This document shows positions 53,059 through 60,000 of a stretch of DNA of 64,000 nt, one piece after another (position 1 is the first letter of the stretch; every line of letters begins with the position of its first letter). A program made the translations under genes and the position numbers. A model generated the notes under the pieces. That model was not told the origin of the DNA, did no database searches, and saw only the letters and a list, made by a program, of their open reading frames with translations. This DNA comes from Acidimicrobiales bacterium (GTDB lineage: Bacteria; Actinomycetota; Acidimicrobiia; Acidimicrobiales; Palsa-688), in assembly GCA_035533095.1 (NCBI GenBank), contig DATLUM010000040.1:62001-126000 (forward strand), read 5' to 3'.

Positions 53059-54290
53059 GTCGACGGCGGGGCCGTGATCGGCGGGGCTGGCTGGGTGGTC
53101 GTCGTCGGGGCAGGCGGCGGGGCAGCCGGCGGCGGTGCCGCGGCGGCGCGTGCGGCCTGTGCCTCGGCGACGAGCCGGCTGATGAACTGGCGCGCGGCTT
53201 CCAGGGACGGCTCGGTCTGGCCAGCGCGCAGGCGGGGCACCTGGTGGGGGAGCACGTCCGAGGTCGTGGTGTGGGTGGCGTCCGCGATGGTCGGGTGGAG
53301 CCAGAGCACACCGCCCGGCTGGCCCTGGAAGATGGTGATCTTGTCGCCCCGCAGCCCTACGTAGTAGCCGGAGCGGGCGTACCAGCCGATGCCCACTGCG
53401 GCAGCGGCGATGATCGCGAGCAGCAGGACGAAGAAGGCCGCGACCCTGAGTGTCACGATGCGTGCCTTCGGTTGAGGGAGCGGGGCGGAAACCGCTGCCT
53501 CGGCAGCTGCGGCACGCCCGGAGGGCTCCGGAGGTGGCGCGGGCGTGACCGCCACTGCGGCCGTCTCTTTTTCCGGATCCTCGACGTCGACGACGACAAC
53601 CGTGATGTTGTCGTTGCCGCCTCGGCGCTTCGCTTCCTCGACGAGTTCCTTCGCTGCCTCGCCCGGGTCTGCGAGCCGGTTCAGCAGAGAGGCGATGTGG
53701 TCGTCGCGAAGCTCGCGGGGAAGACCGTCGCTGCAGAGGAGGAAACGGTCGCCGGCGACCGGGTCCTCCACGAACAGGTCGACCGGCACGTCCGGGTCCA
53801 CGCCGAGGGCGCGCGTCATGATGTTGCGCCGCGGGTGCACCTCGGCCTCTTCTTTCGAAATACGGCCTTCAGCGACCAGCTCGGCGACGAGGTTGTGGTC
53901 GCTCGTGATCTGCCGCAGCGAGCCTTCGCGCAGGACGTAGAGGCGTGAGTCGCCGATGTTGATTGCACCGAGACGCCCGTCCTCGAGCATCGCGACCGCC
54001 ACGAGTGTCGTTCCCATACCGCGCATCTCGGGGTTGGACTCGGCCTGCTCCCACACGGCACGGTTGGCCGAGCGCGCCGCCTCGATGAGGGTTTCCGGGG
54101 TTGCGTGGCCGGCGGCGTCGAACGCCGACTCCAGGCTTTCGATGGCGGTGGTCGAAGCCACCTCGCCGGCTGCCGCCCCGCCCATCCCGTCCGCCACGGC
54201 GAACAGCGGATCGGCGACCAGGAGGCTGTCCTGGTTGTTGTTGCGGACCAACCCCACGTCGGTGGCCGAACCGGCGCGCAGGCGGATCAT
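53055..54290 (-). CDS. pstP: PP2C-type Ser/Thr phosphatase PstP
   Basis: 411 residues. The PP2C domain (1-240) has VADGMGGAAAGEVAS, GDSRLYVLREG, LCSDGLPRELRDDHI and GGNDNITVVVVDV with the metal-binding aspartates. A Pro/Ala linker, one transmembrane helix (FFVLLLAIIAAAAVGIGWYA) and an exported Ala/Pro/Thr-rich tail follow. It dephosphorylates PknB and its substrates. Confidence 0.95.
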   Translation of the reverse strand: MIRLRAGSATDVGLVRNNNQDSLLVADPLFAVADGMGGAAAGEVASTTAIESLESAFDAAGHATPETLIEAARSANRAVWEQAESNPEMRGMGTTLVAVAMLEDGRLGAINIGDSRLYVLREGSLRQITSDHNLVAELVAEGRISKEEAEVHPRRNIMTRALGVDPDVPVDLFVEDPVAGDRFLLCSDGLPRELRDDHIASLLNRLADPGEAAKELVEEAKRRGGNDNITVVVVDVEDPEKETAAVAVTPAPPPEPSGRAAAAEAAVSAPLPQPKARIVTLRVAAFFVLLLAIIAAAAVGIGWYARSGYYVGLRGDKITIFQGQPGGVLWLHPTIADATHTTTSDVLPHQVPRLRAGQTEPSLEAARQFISRLVAEAQAARAAAAPPPAAPPPAPTTTTQPAPPITAPPST

Positions 54291-54303
54291 TCCGGCCCCC
54301 GGG

Positions 54304-54771
54304 TCACTTGCGCAGCTCCAGGGTGGTCCGCCCGAACCTCACCTTGTCACCCTTGCGGAGCGGGACGGCGGACGTGACCTTCTTGTCGTTGAGGTAGGTG
54401 CCGTTCGTCGAGCCGAGGTCCTCGACGAAGATGTCCCCGTCGCGGCGGAATACCCGCGCGTGCAGCTGCGAGACGAACGTGTCGTCGGGGAGCGGCACCC
54501 CGCAGCCGGCCGCCCGCCCGACCGTCATCTCGTCCGAGACCGCGAACTCCGTGCCCTTGTGCTCCTTGGGTTCCGCGACCACGAGCCTCTCGGGTCCCGG
54601 GTTCGACGCCGGGACCGCTTGCTGCGGCGCCGTCGGTGGGACCGGCGCTGGAAGGGGAGCCGGCTTCGGTTCGCGAAGTTCGATCCACACGGCGCGCAGC
54701 ACCCTCAGGAAGAACAGGTAGAGCAGTGCGAGGAAGACGTACTTGAGCAACGTCAGAACTGGGTCTGGCAC
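54304..54771 (-). CDS. fhaB: FHA domain protein FhaB
   Basis: 155 residues. An N-terminal transmembrane helix (LLKYVFLALLYLFFLRVL), a Pro-rich linker and an FHA domain with VGRAAGCGVPLPDD, VSQLHARVFRR and DLGSTNGTYLND. FHA domains bind phosphothreonine; FhaB (FipA-like) connects kinase signalling to division and wall synthesis. It sits between fhaA and pstP. Confidence 0.93.
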   Translation of the reverse strand: MPDPVLTLLKYVFLALLYLFFLRVLRAVWIELREPKPAPLPAPVPPTAPQQAVPASNPGPERLVVAEPKEHKGTEFAVSDEMTVGRAAGCGVPLPDDTFVSQLHARVFRRDGDIFVEDLGSTNGTYLNDKKVTSAVPLRKGDKVRFGRTTLELRK

Positions 54772-54786
54772 GATCCCGTCGGCGCC

Positions 54787-55461
54787 TCAGCCCAGGTCGA
54801 AGCGGATGGACGTGGCCCCCACCGTGATCTGATCCCCCTTGCGGAGCGCCTGGGGGGCGGTGACCGGGATGCCGTTGATCCTGGTCCCGTTGGTGCTGCC
54901 GAGGTCGGCTATCTCGAAGTGGCCCGCCTCGAGGCCGCTGTGTTCGGAGGGCCGGATTTCTGCGTGGTAGCGGCTGACGTTCGGGTCGGCGAGCGTCAGT
55001 CCGCAGTCGGGCATCCGCCCGATGGTCAGTGCCTTCGCCCCCAGCTGGAGCCGGCGCCCGTCCGGCAGGATCAGGTAGGCGGCCGGTGGCTCGTCCGCCT
55101 TGAGCATCTCGCCGGACACCAGGACCATTCCCGGTGCAAGCCCGTCGTCGGTCTCGATGACGACGGTGACCGGTCCGAGGAGGGTGTAGCGCTCAGCCTC
55201 GGCGTGCTCGAGCGCCACCGCTTCGAGCTCGCTGACCAGTTCGTCCTCGATCGCGGCGAACCGGTTGCGGTCGGGGAGGGAGAGCACGACGGTGAAGTCG
55301 TTGGGCGCGAGAGTGCCGCGGGGAGCGATGGTCCGGCGCAGGTCCATCTCCCGCGTCAGCCGCCGGCCGATCTCCACCGGCTGCAGTCCGCTGCGGAACG
55401 CCCTGGCGAACACGCCCTCGACCAGGCGCTCCAGGCGCCGCTCGAACTGTTGCAGTCCCAT
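54787..55461 (-). CDS. fhaA: FhaA: DUF3662 plus FHA domain, compact form
   Basis: 224 residues. DUF3662 (about 1-120) starts MGLQQFERRLERLVEGVFAR, and the FHA domain (about 130-224) carries IGRMPDCGLTLADPNVSRYHAEI and DLGSTNGTRINGI. Mycobacterial FhaA is more than twice as long because of a disordered linker; here the two domains are almost joined. In mycobacteria it binds phosphorylated MviN pseudokinase. It is the first gene of the operon, divergent from tRNA-Leu. Confidence 0.93.
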   Translation of the reverse strand: MGLQQFERRLERLVEGVFARAFRSGLQPVEIGRRLTREMDLRRTIAPRGTLAPNDFTVVLSLPDRNRFAAIEDELVSELEAVALEHAEAERYTLLGPVTVVIETDDGLAPGMVLVSGEMLKADEPPAAYLILPDGRRLQLGAKALTIGRMPDCGLTLADPNVSRYHAEIRPSEHSGLEAGHFEIADLGSTNGTRINGIPVTAPQALRKGDQITVGATSIRFDLG

Positions 55462-55562
55462 GCTTGCCAGTGAGCGTACTCGGGCCCGGAGTCCGATCGC
55501 GCTTCGCCCTCCCGCTGAGTGCCGAACGCAAGGGCGCCGCGGTTATGCTCGTGGATCCACTC

Positions 55563-55646
<84 letters not shown>

Positions 55647-55696
55647 CGGTAAAAGTGCTGGTAGGAGGGGCCATAGGGGGGCCCGAGAAGGCCGAC

Positions 55697-55714
55697 TTCT
55701 ACCGGATTTCTACC
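55697..55714 (+). repeat. Two TTCTACC direct repeats, 11 bp apart
   Basis: TTCTACC at 55697-55703 and again at 55708-55714, one helical turn apart, 50 nt inside the presumed attL. Such spacing is typical of arm-type integrase or excisionase sites, but the unit is short. Confidence 0.3.
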
Positions 55715-55812
55715 CTTGCGCTCACAACTATTTGTGTGGAGGACGTCGGGGCCGTGGAGGGTGTTACCGGTCGCGTGGCGCGACGGTGCCTTGCCGGCCC
55801 GCTTCTACGGGG

Positions 55813-56001
55813 TTACGAGCCGGCGTGAGCGCGAAGGTAGGCCTCGACCGCGTGCTGGGGCACACCGTGGTCGTTGCCCCTGAACACGACAGGGAGTTCT
55901 CGGGTCAAGAAGGCGAGGTCGAACGCGTCCTCGGTACTGATGCCCAGCCGCCGTGCGACCTCCGGGATGGACAGCAAGTCCTGCGTCTCCACGGCTTTCA
56001 T
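55813..56001 (-). CDS. Small HTH protein, excisionase/HTH_17-like
   Basis: 62 residues: LLSIPEVARRLGISTEDAFDLAFL is a MerR/HTH_17-type helix-turn-helix, followed by a wing (VVFRGNDHGVPQHAVEAYLRAH). Such small proteins act as recombination directionality factors. The ATG overlaps the upstream gene's stop (ATGA, 55998-56001), so it is co-translated downstream of int. A second, more AlpA-like HTH gene is at 58560, so which one is the true excisionase is open. Confidence 0.65.
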   Translation of the reverse strand: MKAVETQDLLSIPEVARRLGISTEDAFDLAFLTRELPVVFRGNDHGVPQHAVEAYLRAHAGS

Positions 56002-56180
56002 GATAGGTCTCCCAAGTCCGGGGTGAGCTTGCGGCCGACGAGGGCCGCGCAGTCGTGGAGTCGGATTCGCAGCTCGCTGCCGACTGGCGCAGCATCCTCG
56101 GCCTCGACCAGGGCGAGATAGATCACTCGAGACTCTTCGAAGGTGAGGGTGATTTCGTTGGGAAGGTCATAGCGGCTCAT
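55998..56180 (-). CDS. Hypothetical 60-residue protein in the int operon
   Basis: SRYDLPNEITLTFEESRVIYLALVEAEDAAPVGSELRIRLHDCAALVGRKL is a compact alpha/beta-looking sequence without a recognised domain. It starts 13 nt after the integrase stop and overlaps the next small HTH gene by 4 nt, which supports real coding. Function unknown. Confidence 0.55.
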   Translation of the reverse strand: MSRYDLPNEITLTFEESRVIYLALVEAEDAAPVGSELRIRLHDCAALVGRKLTPDLGDLS

Positions 56181-56193
56181 GGCTTGGAACCGC

Positions 56194-57552
56194 TCAAGCT
56201 CGTGCTGGACCGCCGAGCGGTGGCATCACCAGCCCAGCTACGAGTTCGGCGGCTTCGTCGTGGAGGGTGGGCGAGACATGGCTGTAGATGTCGAGGGTGA
56301 TGGCGATGTTCGCGTGTCCGAGGCGTTCCTGCACCACGCGGGGATGTACCCCTTGCTCGAGGGCGAGGGTTGCCCAGGTGTGCCTCAAGCCGTGGACGGT
56401 GAGCCGGGGGAGTCCCTGGCGCTGGACCCGGCGGAGGAACATGGCGCTAACCGACTCAGGGTGCAGGCATGCCCCATCGGGGTGGTGGAAGACGAGGTCG
56501 TTGTCCGTGAAACCGGATCCGACGAGCAGGCGCTGTTCGCGCATCCGGCGACGGTGCTCGCGGAGGACAGCAACGGTGGCCGAGTCGAGGGAGATCGACC
56601 GCCGGCCGGTGGAGGTCTTGGGTTCGCTGATCGAGACAGCGCTCCTCACCTGGATGACGGTCTGAATGATCCGGCAGCGGCCTGCAGAAATGTCGACGTC
56701 GCTCCATCGAAGGCCGAGTGCCTCACCCCGGCGCATGCCGGTCGTGGCGATGAGCACCCAGAGGGCGTGGAGTGGATCCTGTCGCACGCGGGACGCATCG
56801 AGGAAGAGCCGAAGGGTCGCAGCGTCCCAGGCCTGAGCGGCTTCCGGCTTTTTGGTCGAGCGGGGCGGATCGGCTGCACTGGCCGGATTGCGGACGAGGC
56901 GACCCCACCGAACAGCATCTTTGAATGCTCGGTGAAGGATGGTGTGGATGTAGTTGACGGTGCGCCGGTCGAGACCTTTCACGGCGTCGCGGTCCATGCG
57001 GCTAGTGGATCGGCGCAGCAGCGACGCGAGGGTGTCTTTAGTGATGTGGGCAGCCTCGGGCAGCTCGTTCCTGAGCGTTCTTGCTGTCGCTTCGAGCGTG
57101 GCTCCCTGCTCCCGTAGTGTCCGCGCCCGGTCCAAGACGGCCGCTGAATAGCCCTGACCGGCGCGGGACGAGGGAAGACGCCCCGAAGTCAGGAGCTGGG
57201 CGTACAGTCCATTCAGCACGCCGGCATCCGCCTTCGTCAGCCGAACGCCCCCGATGCGAGGAATGACATGGAGGAAGATGTTCCGTCGGTACGAGTCGAA
57301 CGTCGAGGGGCGCACCGTGGGCTCGATTGTCTGCAACCACTCGGTGAGGAACTGACCGAGTGGCTGCTGAGAGGGCTCGACGTACTCTCCCCGATCGAAC
57401 TTGGAGAGGAGGTCGATTCTCGCTCGTTCGGCGTCTCGCCTGGTGCGGTAGCCGGAGTGCCACTTTTGGCGCCGGCTACCGGTCGTGGGGTCAGGATCGA
57501 GCTCGATCTTGACGTACCACCGGCCGCCCTTCCGTACAACTGAGCCGCGCAT
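56194..57552 (-). CDS. int: Tyrosine recombinase/integrase with an inserted HTH-like segment
   Basis: 452 residues. An N-terminal AP2-like arm-binding region (about 1-60) precedes the SAM-like core-binding domain (about 62-210) and the catalytic domain with Arg274 (TGMRRGEALGLRW), His387-Arg390 (HGLRHTWA), His413 (LGHANIAITLDIY) and nucleophile Tyr423. The core-binding domain is interrupted at about 128-185 by a segment (VLDRARTLREQGATLEATARTLRNEL...) resembling the HTH of serine recombinases and not usual in integrases of this size. It should catalyse insertion at tRNA-Leu. Confidence 0.92.
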   Translation of the reverse strand: MRGSVVRKGGRWYVKIELDPDPTTGSRRQKWHSGYRTRRDAERARIDLLSKFDRGEYVEPSQQPLGQFLTEWLQTIEPTVRPSTFDSYRRNIFLHVIPRIGGVRLTKADAGVLNGLYAQLLTSGRLPSSRAGQGYSAAVLDRARTLREQGATLEATARTLRNELPEAAHITKDTLASLLRRSTSRMDRDAVKGLDRRTVNYIHTILHRAFKDAVRWGRLVRNPASAADPPRSTKKPEAAQAWDAATLRLFLDASRVRQDPLHALWVLIATTGMRRGEALGLRWSDVDISAGRCRIIQTVIQVRSAVSISEPKTSTGRRSISLDSATVAVLREHRRRMREQRLLVGSGFTDNDLVFHHPDGACLHPESVSAMFLRRVQRQGLPRLTVHGLRHTWATLALEQGVHPRVVQERLGHANIAITLDIYSHVSPTLHDEAAELVAGLVMPPLGGPARA

Positions 57553-57638
57553 CGCTTAGTCCTTCCTCTCGGTAGCGCTGCTGCCCTCGAGAAGGGCCCA
57601 GGTTCCAATTACCAAGACATCCGCGGTTGGGTTGTGGT

Positions 57639-58400
57639 TCACGGGCGTTGGTCCTTCTTCTTGGCGGGTTTCTTCTGGGCCGCCTTGTGGGCAGCGACAC
57701 TTTCCTTGAAGAATTGATCGTTGGCGTCAGCGAGTCGGTTGCCTTTGGCGACGTTCGCCCGCATGGCTTCGAGGCGTCGCATATGTTCGTCTTCGTCGAG
57801 GCTGGCGAGGGCTTCGTGTTGTTGGACGTCGAGGACCAGGTTGGCGAGGGAGCCGAGGGTCTCTCGCAATTGATCGAGGTCGCCTTTGAAGTGCTTGCGG
57901 ATGAGGTGATGGGCGCTGATTAGGGCGACCTCCCCGGCGACGGCCCGGATGTTGTCCCGCTTCGCCTGCGAGAGCGGGTACGGCAGCTCTTCGTCGCGAG
58001 TGAAGTACCATTCGTCAAGGATGGTCTCCCATTCGGAGAGGTTGTCGGGCCGGCCGAGGACGGCTTCGAGCATGCCGAGAGTGTCGATGCGCGAGCCGGG
58101 CACATGCACCCATAAGCCGGCGGGGGGCGGGGTGAGGAAGTAGAGGACGGGCACGTCGAAGGCCCGGGCGAAGGTGACGAGATCATCCGCGGTGAACTCA
58201 CGTACCCGGTTGCCGGTGACGGAGCGCTCGGCGTGGGCGACCATGGCCTCGGTCCATTCCTTGCCGGCTACCAGCGAGAGTTTCAGGGCGGTCTCGGCTT
58301 GGGTGAGCCCGCGCCTAGTGCGCAGGCGGTTGAGGTTGCCGGCGACGACCTGGTTGGGGGTCCAGGTCGGCGGATCGGGGAGTGCTTTGTGTCGGGGCAT
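57639..58400 (-). CDS. XRE-type helix-turn-helix repressor of the element
   Basis: 253 residues from ATG 58400 (AGGAAA Shine-Dalgarno 6-7 nt upstream; TTG 58418 is an alternative). The N-terminal Cro/CI-like HTH spans about 17-75 (VVAGNLNRLRTRRGLTQAETALKLSLV). The rest is a helical domain without a recognised protease motif and a basic Lys-rich C-terminus (KKPAKKKDQRP). It is divergent from the HTH/transfer genes across a region with two palindromes, so it is likely the master repressor. Confidence 0.75.
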   Translation of the reverse strand: MPRHKALPDPPTWTPNQVVAGNLNRLRTRRGLTQAETALKLSLVAGKEWTEAMVAHAERSVTGNRVREFTADDLVTFARAFDVPVLYFLTPPPAGLWVHVPGSRIDTLGMLEAVLGRPDNLSEWETILDEWYFTRDEELPYPLSQAKRDNIRAVAGEVALISAHHLIRKHFKGDLDQLRETLGSLANLVLDVQQHEALASLDEDEHMRRLEAMRANVAKGNRLADANDQFFKESVAAHKAAQKKPAKKKDQRP

Positions 58401-58440
58401 CGGGGTTTCCTGTCGCAACTCGATGACAGAGGGAGCGGAT

Positions 58441-58452
58441 CACAAGCTTGTG
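58441..58452. promoter_or_regulatory. Palindrome CACAAGCTTGTG, possible operator
   Basis: A perfect 12-bp palindrome 41 nt upstream of the XRE regulator's ATG, in the divergent control region. Confidence 0.45.
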
Positions 58453-58479
58453 GTTCACCGCAGCTGTGGGTCATACTAT

Positions 58480-58498
58480 ACGCAAGGTGATCTTGCGT
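58480..58498. promoter_or_regulatory. Inverted repeat ACGCAAG-N5-CTTGCGT, possible operator
   Basis: A perfect 7-bp inverted repeat with a 5-nt spacer. It overlaps the -10-like TACTAT/TATACG sequence at about 58474-58482. It is a plausible binding site for the XRE repressor controlling the rightward transfer operon. Confidence 0.5.
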
Positions 58499-58559
58499 CA
58501 ATGGTAGCAACGGTCACGAGCGGTCAGTTCCGGTTCGTCGCGGTCACTGGGAGGTTGCG

Positions 58560-58784
58560 ATGGGTTTGGTGGATGCTCCCGATTTCTTGACGATGGACGA
58601 GGCCGCCGCGATCTTGCGGATCGGACGGAACCAGGTTTACGAGCTGGCGCGGGTGTGGCGGGCTACCGACGGGGAGAGGGGTGTGCCGGTGGTCGAGTTC
58701 GGCCGGCTGTTGCGGGTCCCCAAGGCGGCGTTGATGCGCCTGGCCGGGCTGGTCGAGCCGATCGGTGTCGATCATGGCGGCTGA
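58560..58784 (+). CDS. Excisionase/AlpA-like HTH protein
   Basis: 74 residues. FLTMDEAAAILRIGRNQVYELARVW is an HTH_17/excisionase helix-turn-helix; the wing is VPVVEFGRLLRVPKAALMRLAG. It is the first gene of the rightward operon, with GGGAGG 6 nt before ATG 58560, and overlaps the next gene by about 11-20 nt. Likely roles are excision (directionality factor) or transcriptional activation. Confidence 0.75.
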   Translation: MGLVDAPDFLTMDEAAAILRIGRNQVYELARVWRATDGERGVPVVEFGRLLRVPKAALMRLAGLVEPIGVDHGG

Positions 58785-59115
58785 ACCCGATCACGGTTGC
58801 GGTCTGCGGCTGGAGCCCCGGGCTCTCAGCCTGGGGTACCGGCACGGTTCTGACGCGTTGTTGGTCTTGTTGGACCTGGCCGTCCACGCGACCGAGTCGC
58901 CCGAAGGGGTCGTGGTGACGGCCAGCTACCGCGATGTCGCCCGGCGCCTGGGTGTCTCCAAGGACACGGTGGGGCGGCGCATGGCGGTGCTGCGCGGTGC
59001 GGGTGTGGTGGTCGAGTTGGCCGGGAACCCGGTTGATCGCTTCGAGACCCGCTCCTACCGGTTGTATCTCGATTTCGCCGGAGTGTCCCGCGAGCTGCGA
59101 AAGGTCGGCCCGTGA
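58765..59115 (+). CDS. Winged-helix DNA-binding protein of the element
   Basis: 116 residues from GTG 58765 (ATG 58774 is an alternative). VTASYRDVARRLGVSKDTVGRRMAVLRGAGVVVEL is a GntR/MarR-like winged helix. Its architecture parallels the next gene (IAERLGVNPGTAAEALRVLAVRGLVSLE), suggesting tandem duplication. It overlaps its neighbours on both sides (GTGA with the next gene). The function is probably regulatory or replication accessory. Confidence 0.65.
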   Translation: MSIMAAEPDHGCGLRLEPRALSLGYRHGSDALLVLLDLAVHATESPEGVVVTASYRDVARRLGVSKDTVGRRMAVLRGAGVVVELAGNPVDRFETRSYRLYLDFAGVSRELRKVGP

Positions 59116-59840
59116 ACTCCGGCGACCGTTCCGGCGACCGATCGGATTCCCCTGCGGTGGTGTTGTCGGCGGGGTGCCGCCCGTTTCGGCGCGCCCTGCG
59201 GCCGGTGGTGTGGGTGGTCCTCGAGGAGGTCGCGCTCGACGCCGAGCTTGAAGCCGGTCGGCTGGTGGCGCGCACGTCGGCGCGCCAGATCGCCGAGCGT
59301 CTCGGTGTCAACCCGGGCACCGCGGCCGAAGCGCTACGGGTGCTCGCGGTGCGTGGTCTGGTCAGCTTGGAGCGCGTGAAGGGTCCGGCCGGCCGGTTCG
59401 GTCTGTCGGTCTACCAGCTCCGCCCGCCCGCTGGGCTGTCGGTGCTCCGACCGTGTGCGGCGGAACCGTCCATGGTGTTACCACTGGTGGTGCAACCGGA
59501 CACCGTCGGAGCCGCACAGTCCTCTCCGTGTGCGGCTGAGCCATACGTGGAGTCACCGTCGATGGTGTCACCGGATGGCGACGGAGCCGTACAGCTCTCG
59601 CCGTGTGCGGTTGTGCCGCACGCGGAGTCGTCATGCTTGGACGGGCGGGCATCCGGCCGGGCCGACCGCGAGGCCGAAACAGAGGTGCGTCCGATAGCGG
59701 CGCCCCCGGAGTCCGACAGCTCCGCCGCGGCCCCTGGGGAGGGTTCGCCTCGTCGACCGGGGCGCAGCTTTGTCTCGTCCGGCTCTTCTGGTGACTGCCC
59801 CGGGCAGACGGCGCTGGATTTCGGGTTGGGGTCGTCGTGA
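59112..59840 (+). CDS. Winged-helix protein with a 25-residue repeat region
   Basis: 242 residues. The N-terminal winged helix is at about 20-105 (ARQIAERLGVNPGTAAEALRVL). From about residue 114 there is a repeat of exactly 75 nt (25 residues) beginning at 59451, 59526 and 59601: PCAAEPSMV..., PCAAEPYVESPSMV..., PCAVVPHAES.... The tail (about 190-242) is low complexity. GTG start coupled to the preceding gene. The repeats look disordered and may bind a partner; function unknown. Confidence 0.6.
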   Translation: MNSGDRSGDRSDSPAVVLSAGCRPFRRALRPVVWVVLEEVALDAELEAGRLVARTSARQIAERLGVNPGTAAEALRVLAVRGLVSLERVKGPAGRFGLSVYQLRPPAGLSVLRPCAAEPSMVLPLVVQPDTVGAAQSSPCAAEPYVESPSMVSPDGDGAVQLSPCAVVPHAESSCLDGRASGRADREAETEVRPIAAPPESDSSAAAPGEGSPRRPGRSFVSSGSSGDCPGQTALDFGLGSS

Positions 59841-59869
59841 CGGCGCTAGCGGTTGCCTCCCCGGAGGGG

Positions 59870-60000
59870 TGGCAGGTGTCTGTCGTGGGTTGGCCTGCGG
59901 GGGGAGACGGGCTGACGGTTGGTGGGGTGATGGTCGTGGGGATGGGGGTTGTGGTGGTGGATGGAGATGGAATGGTGGATCGGTTTGGGGGTGGTGGGGA
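59870..60000 (+). other. G-rich, C-poor stretch before the relaxase gene
   Basis: About 130 nt dominated by G on the + strand, with clusters such as GGGGATGGGGG and GGGGGTGGTGGGG immediately before the relaxase ATG. The strand asymmetry is far stronger than in nearby coding DNA. It could form G-quadruplexes, serve as a ribosome-binding region, or include the oriT; no clear inverted repeat was found. Confidence 0.5.

Noticed and set aside
59770-60000. Upstream extension of the relaxase frame
   Set aside because: It is Gly/Trp/Arg-rich and overlaps the preceding gene; the MobF domain starts at ATG 60001.
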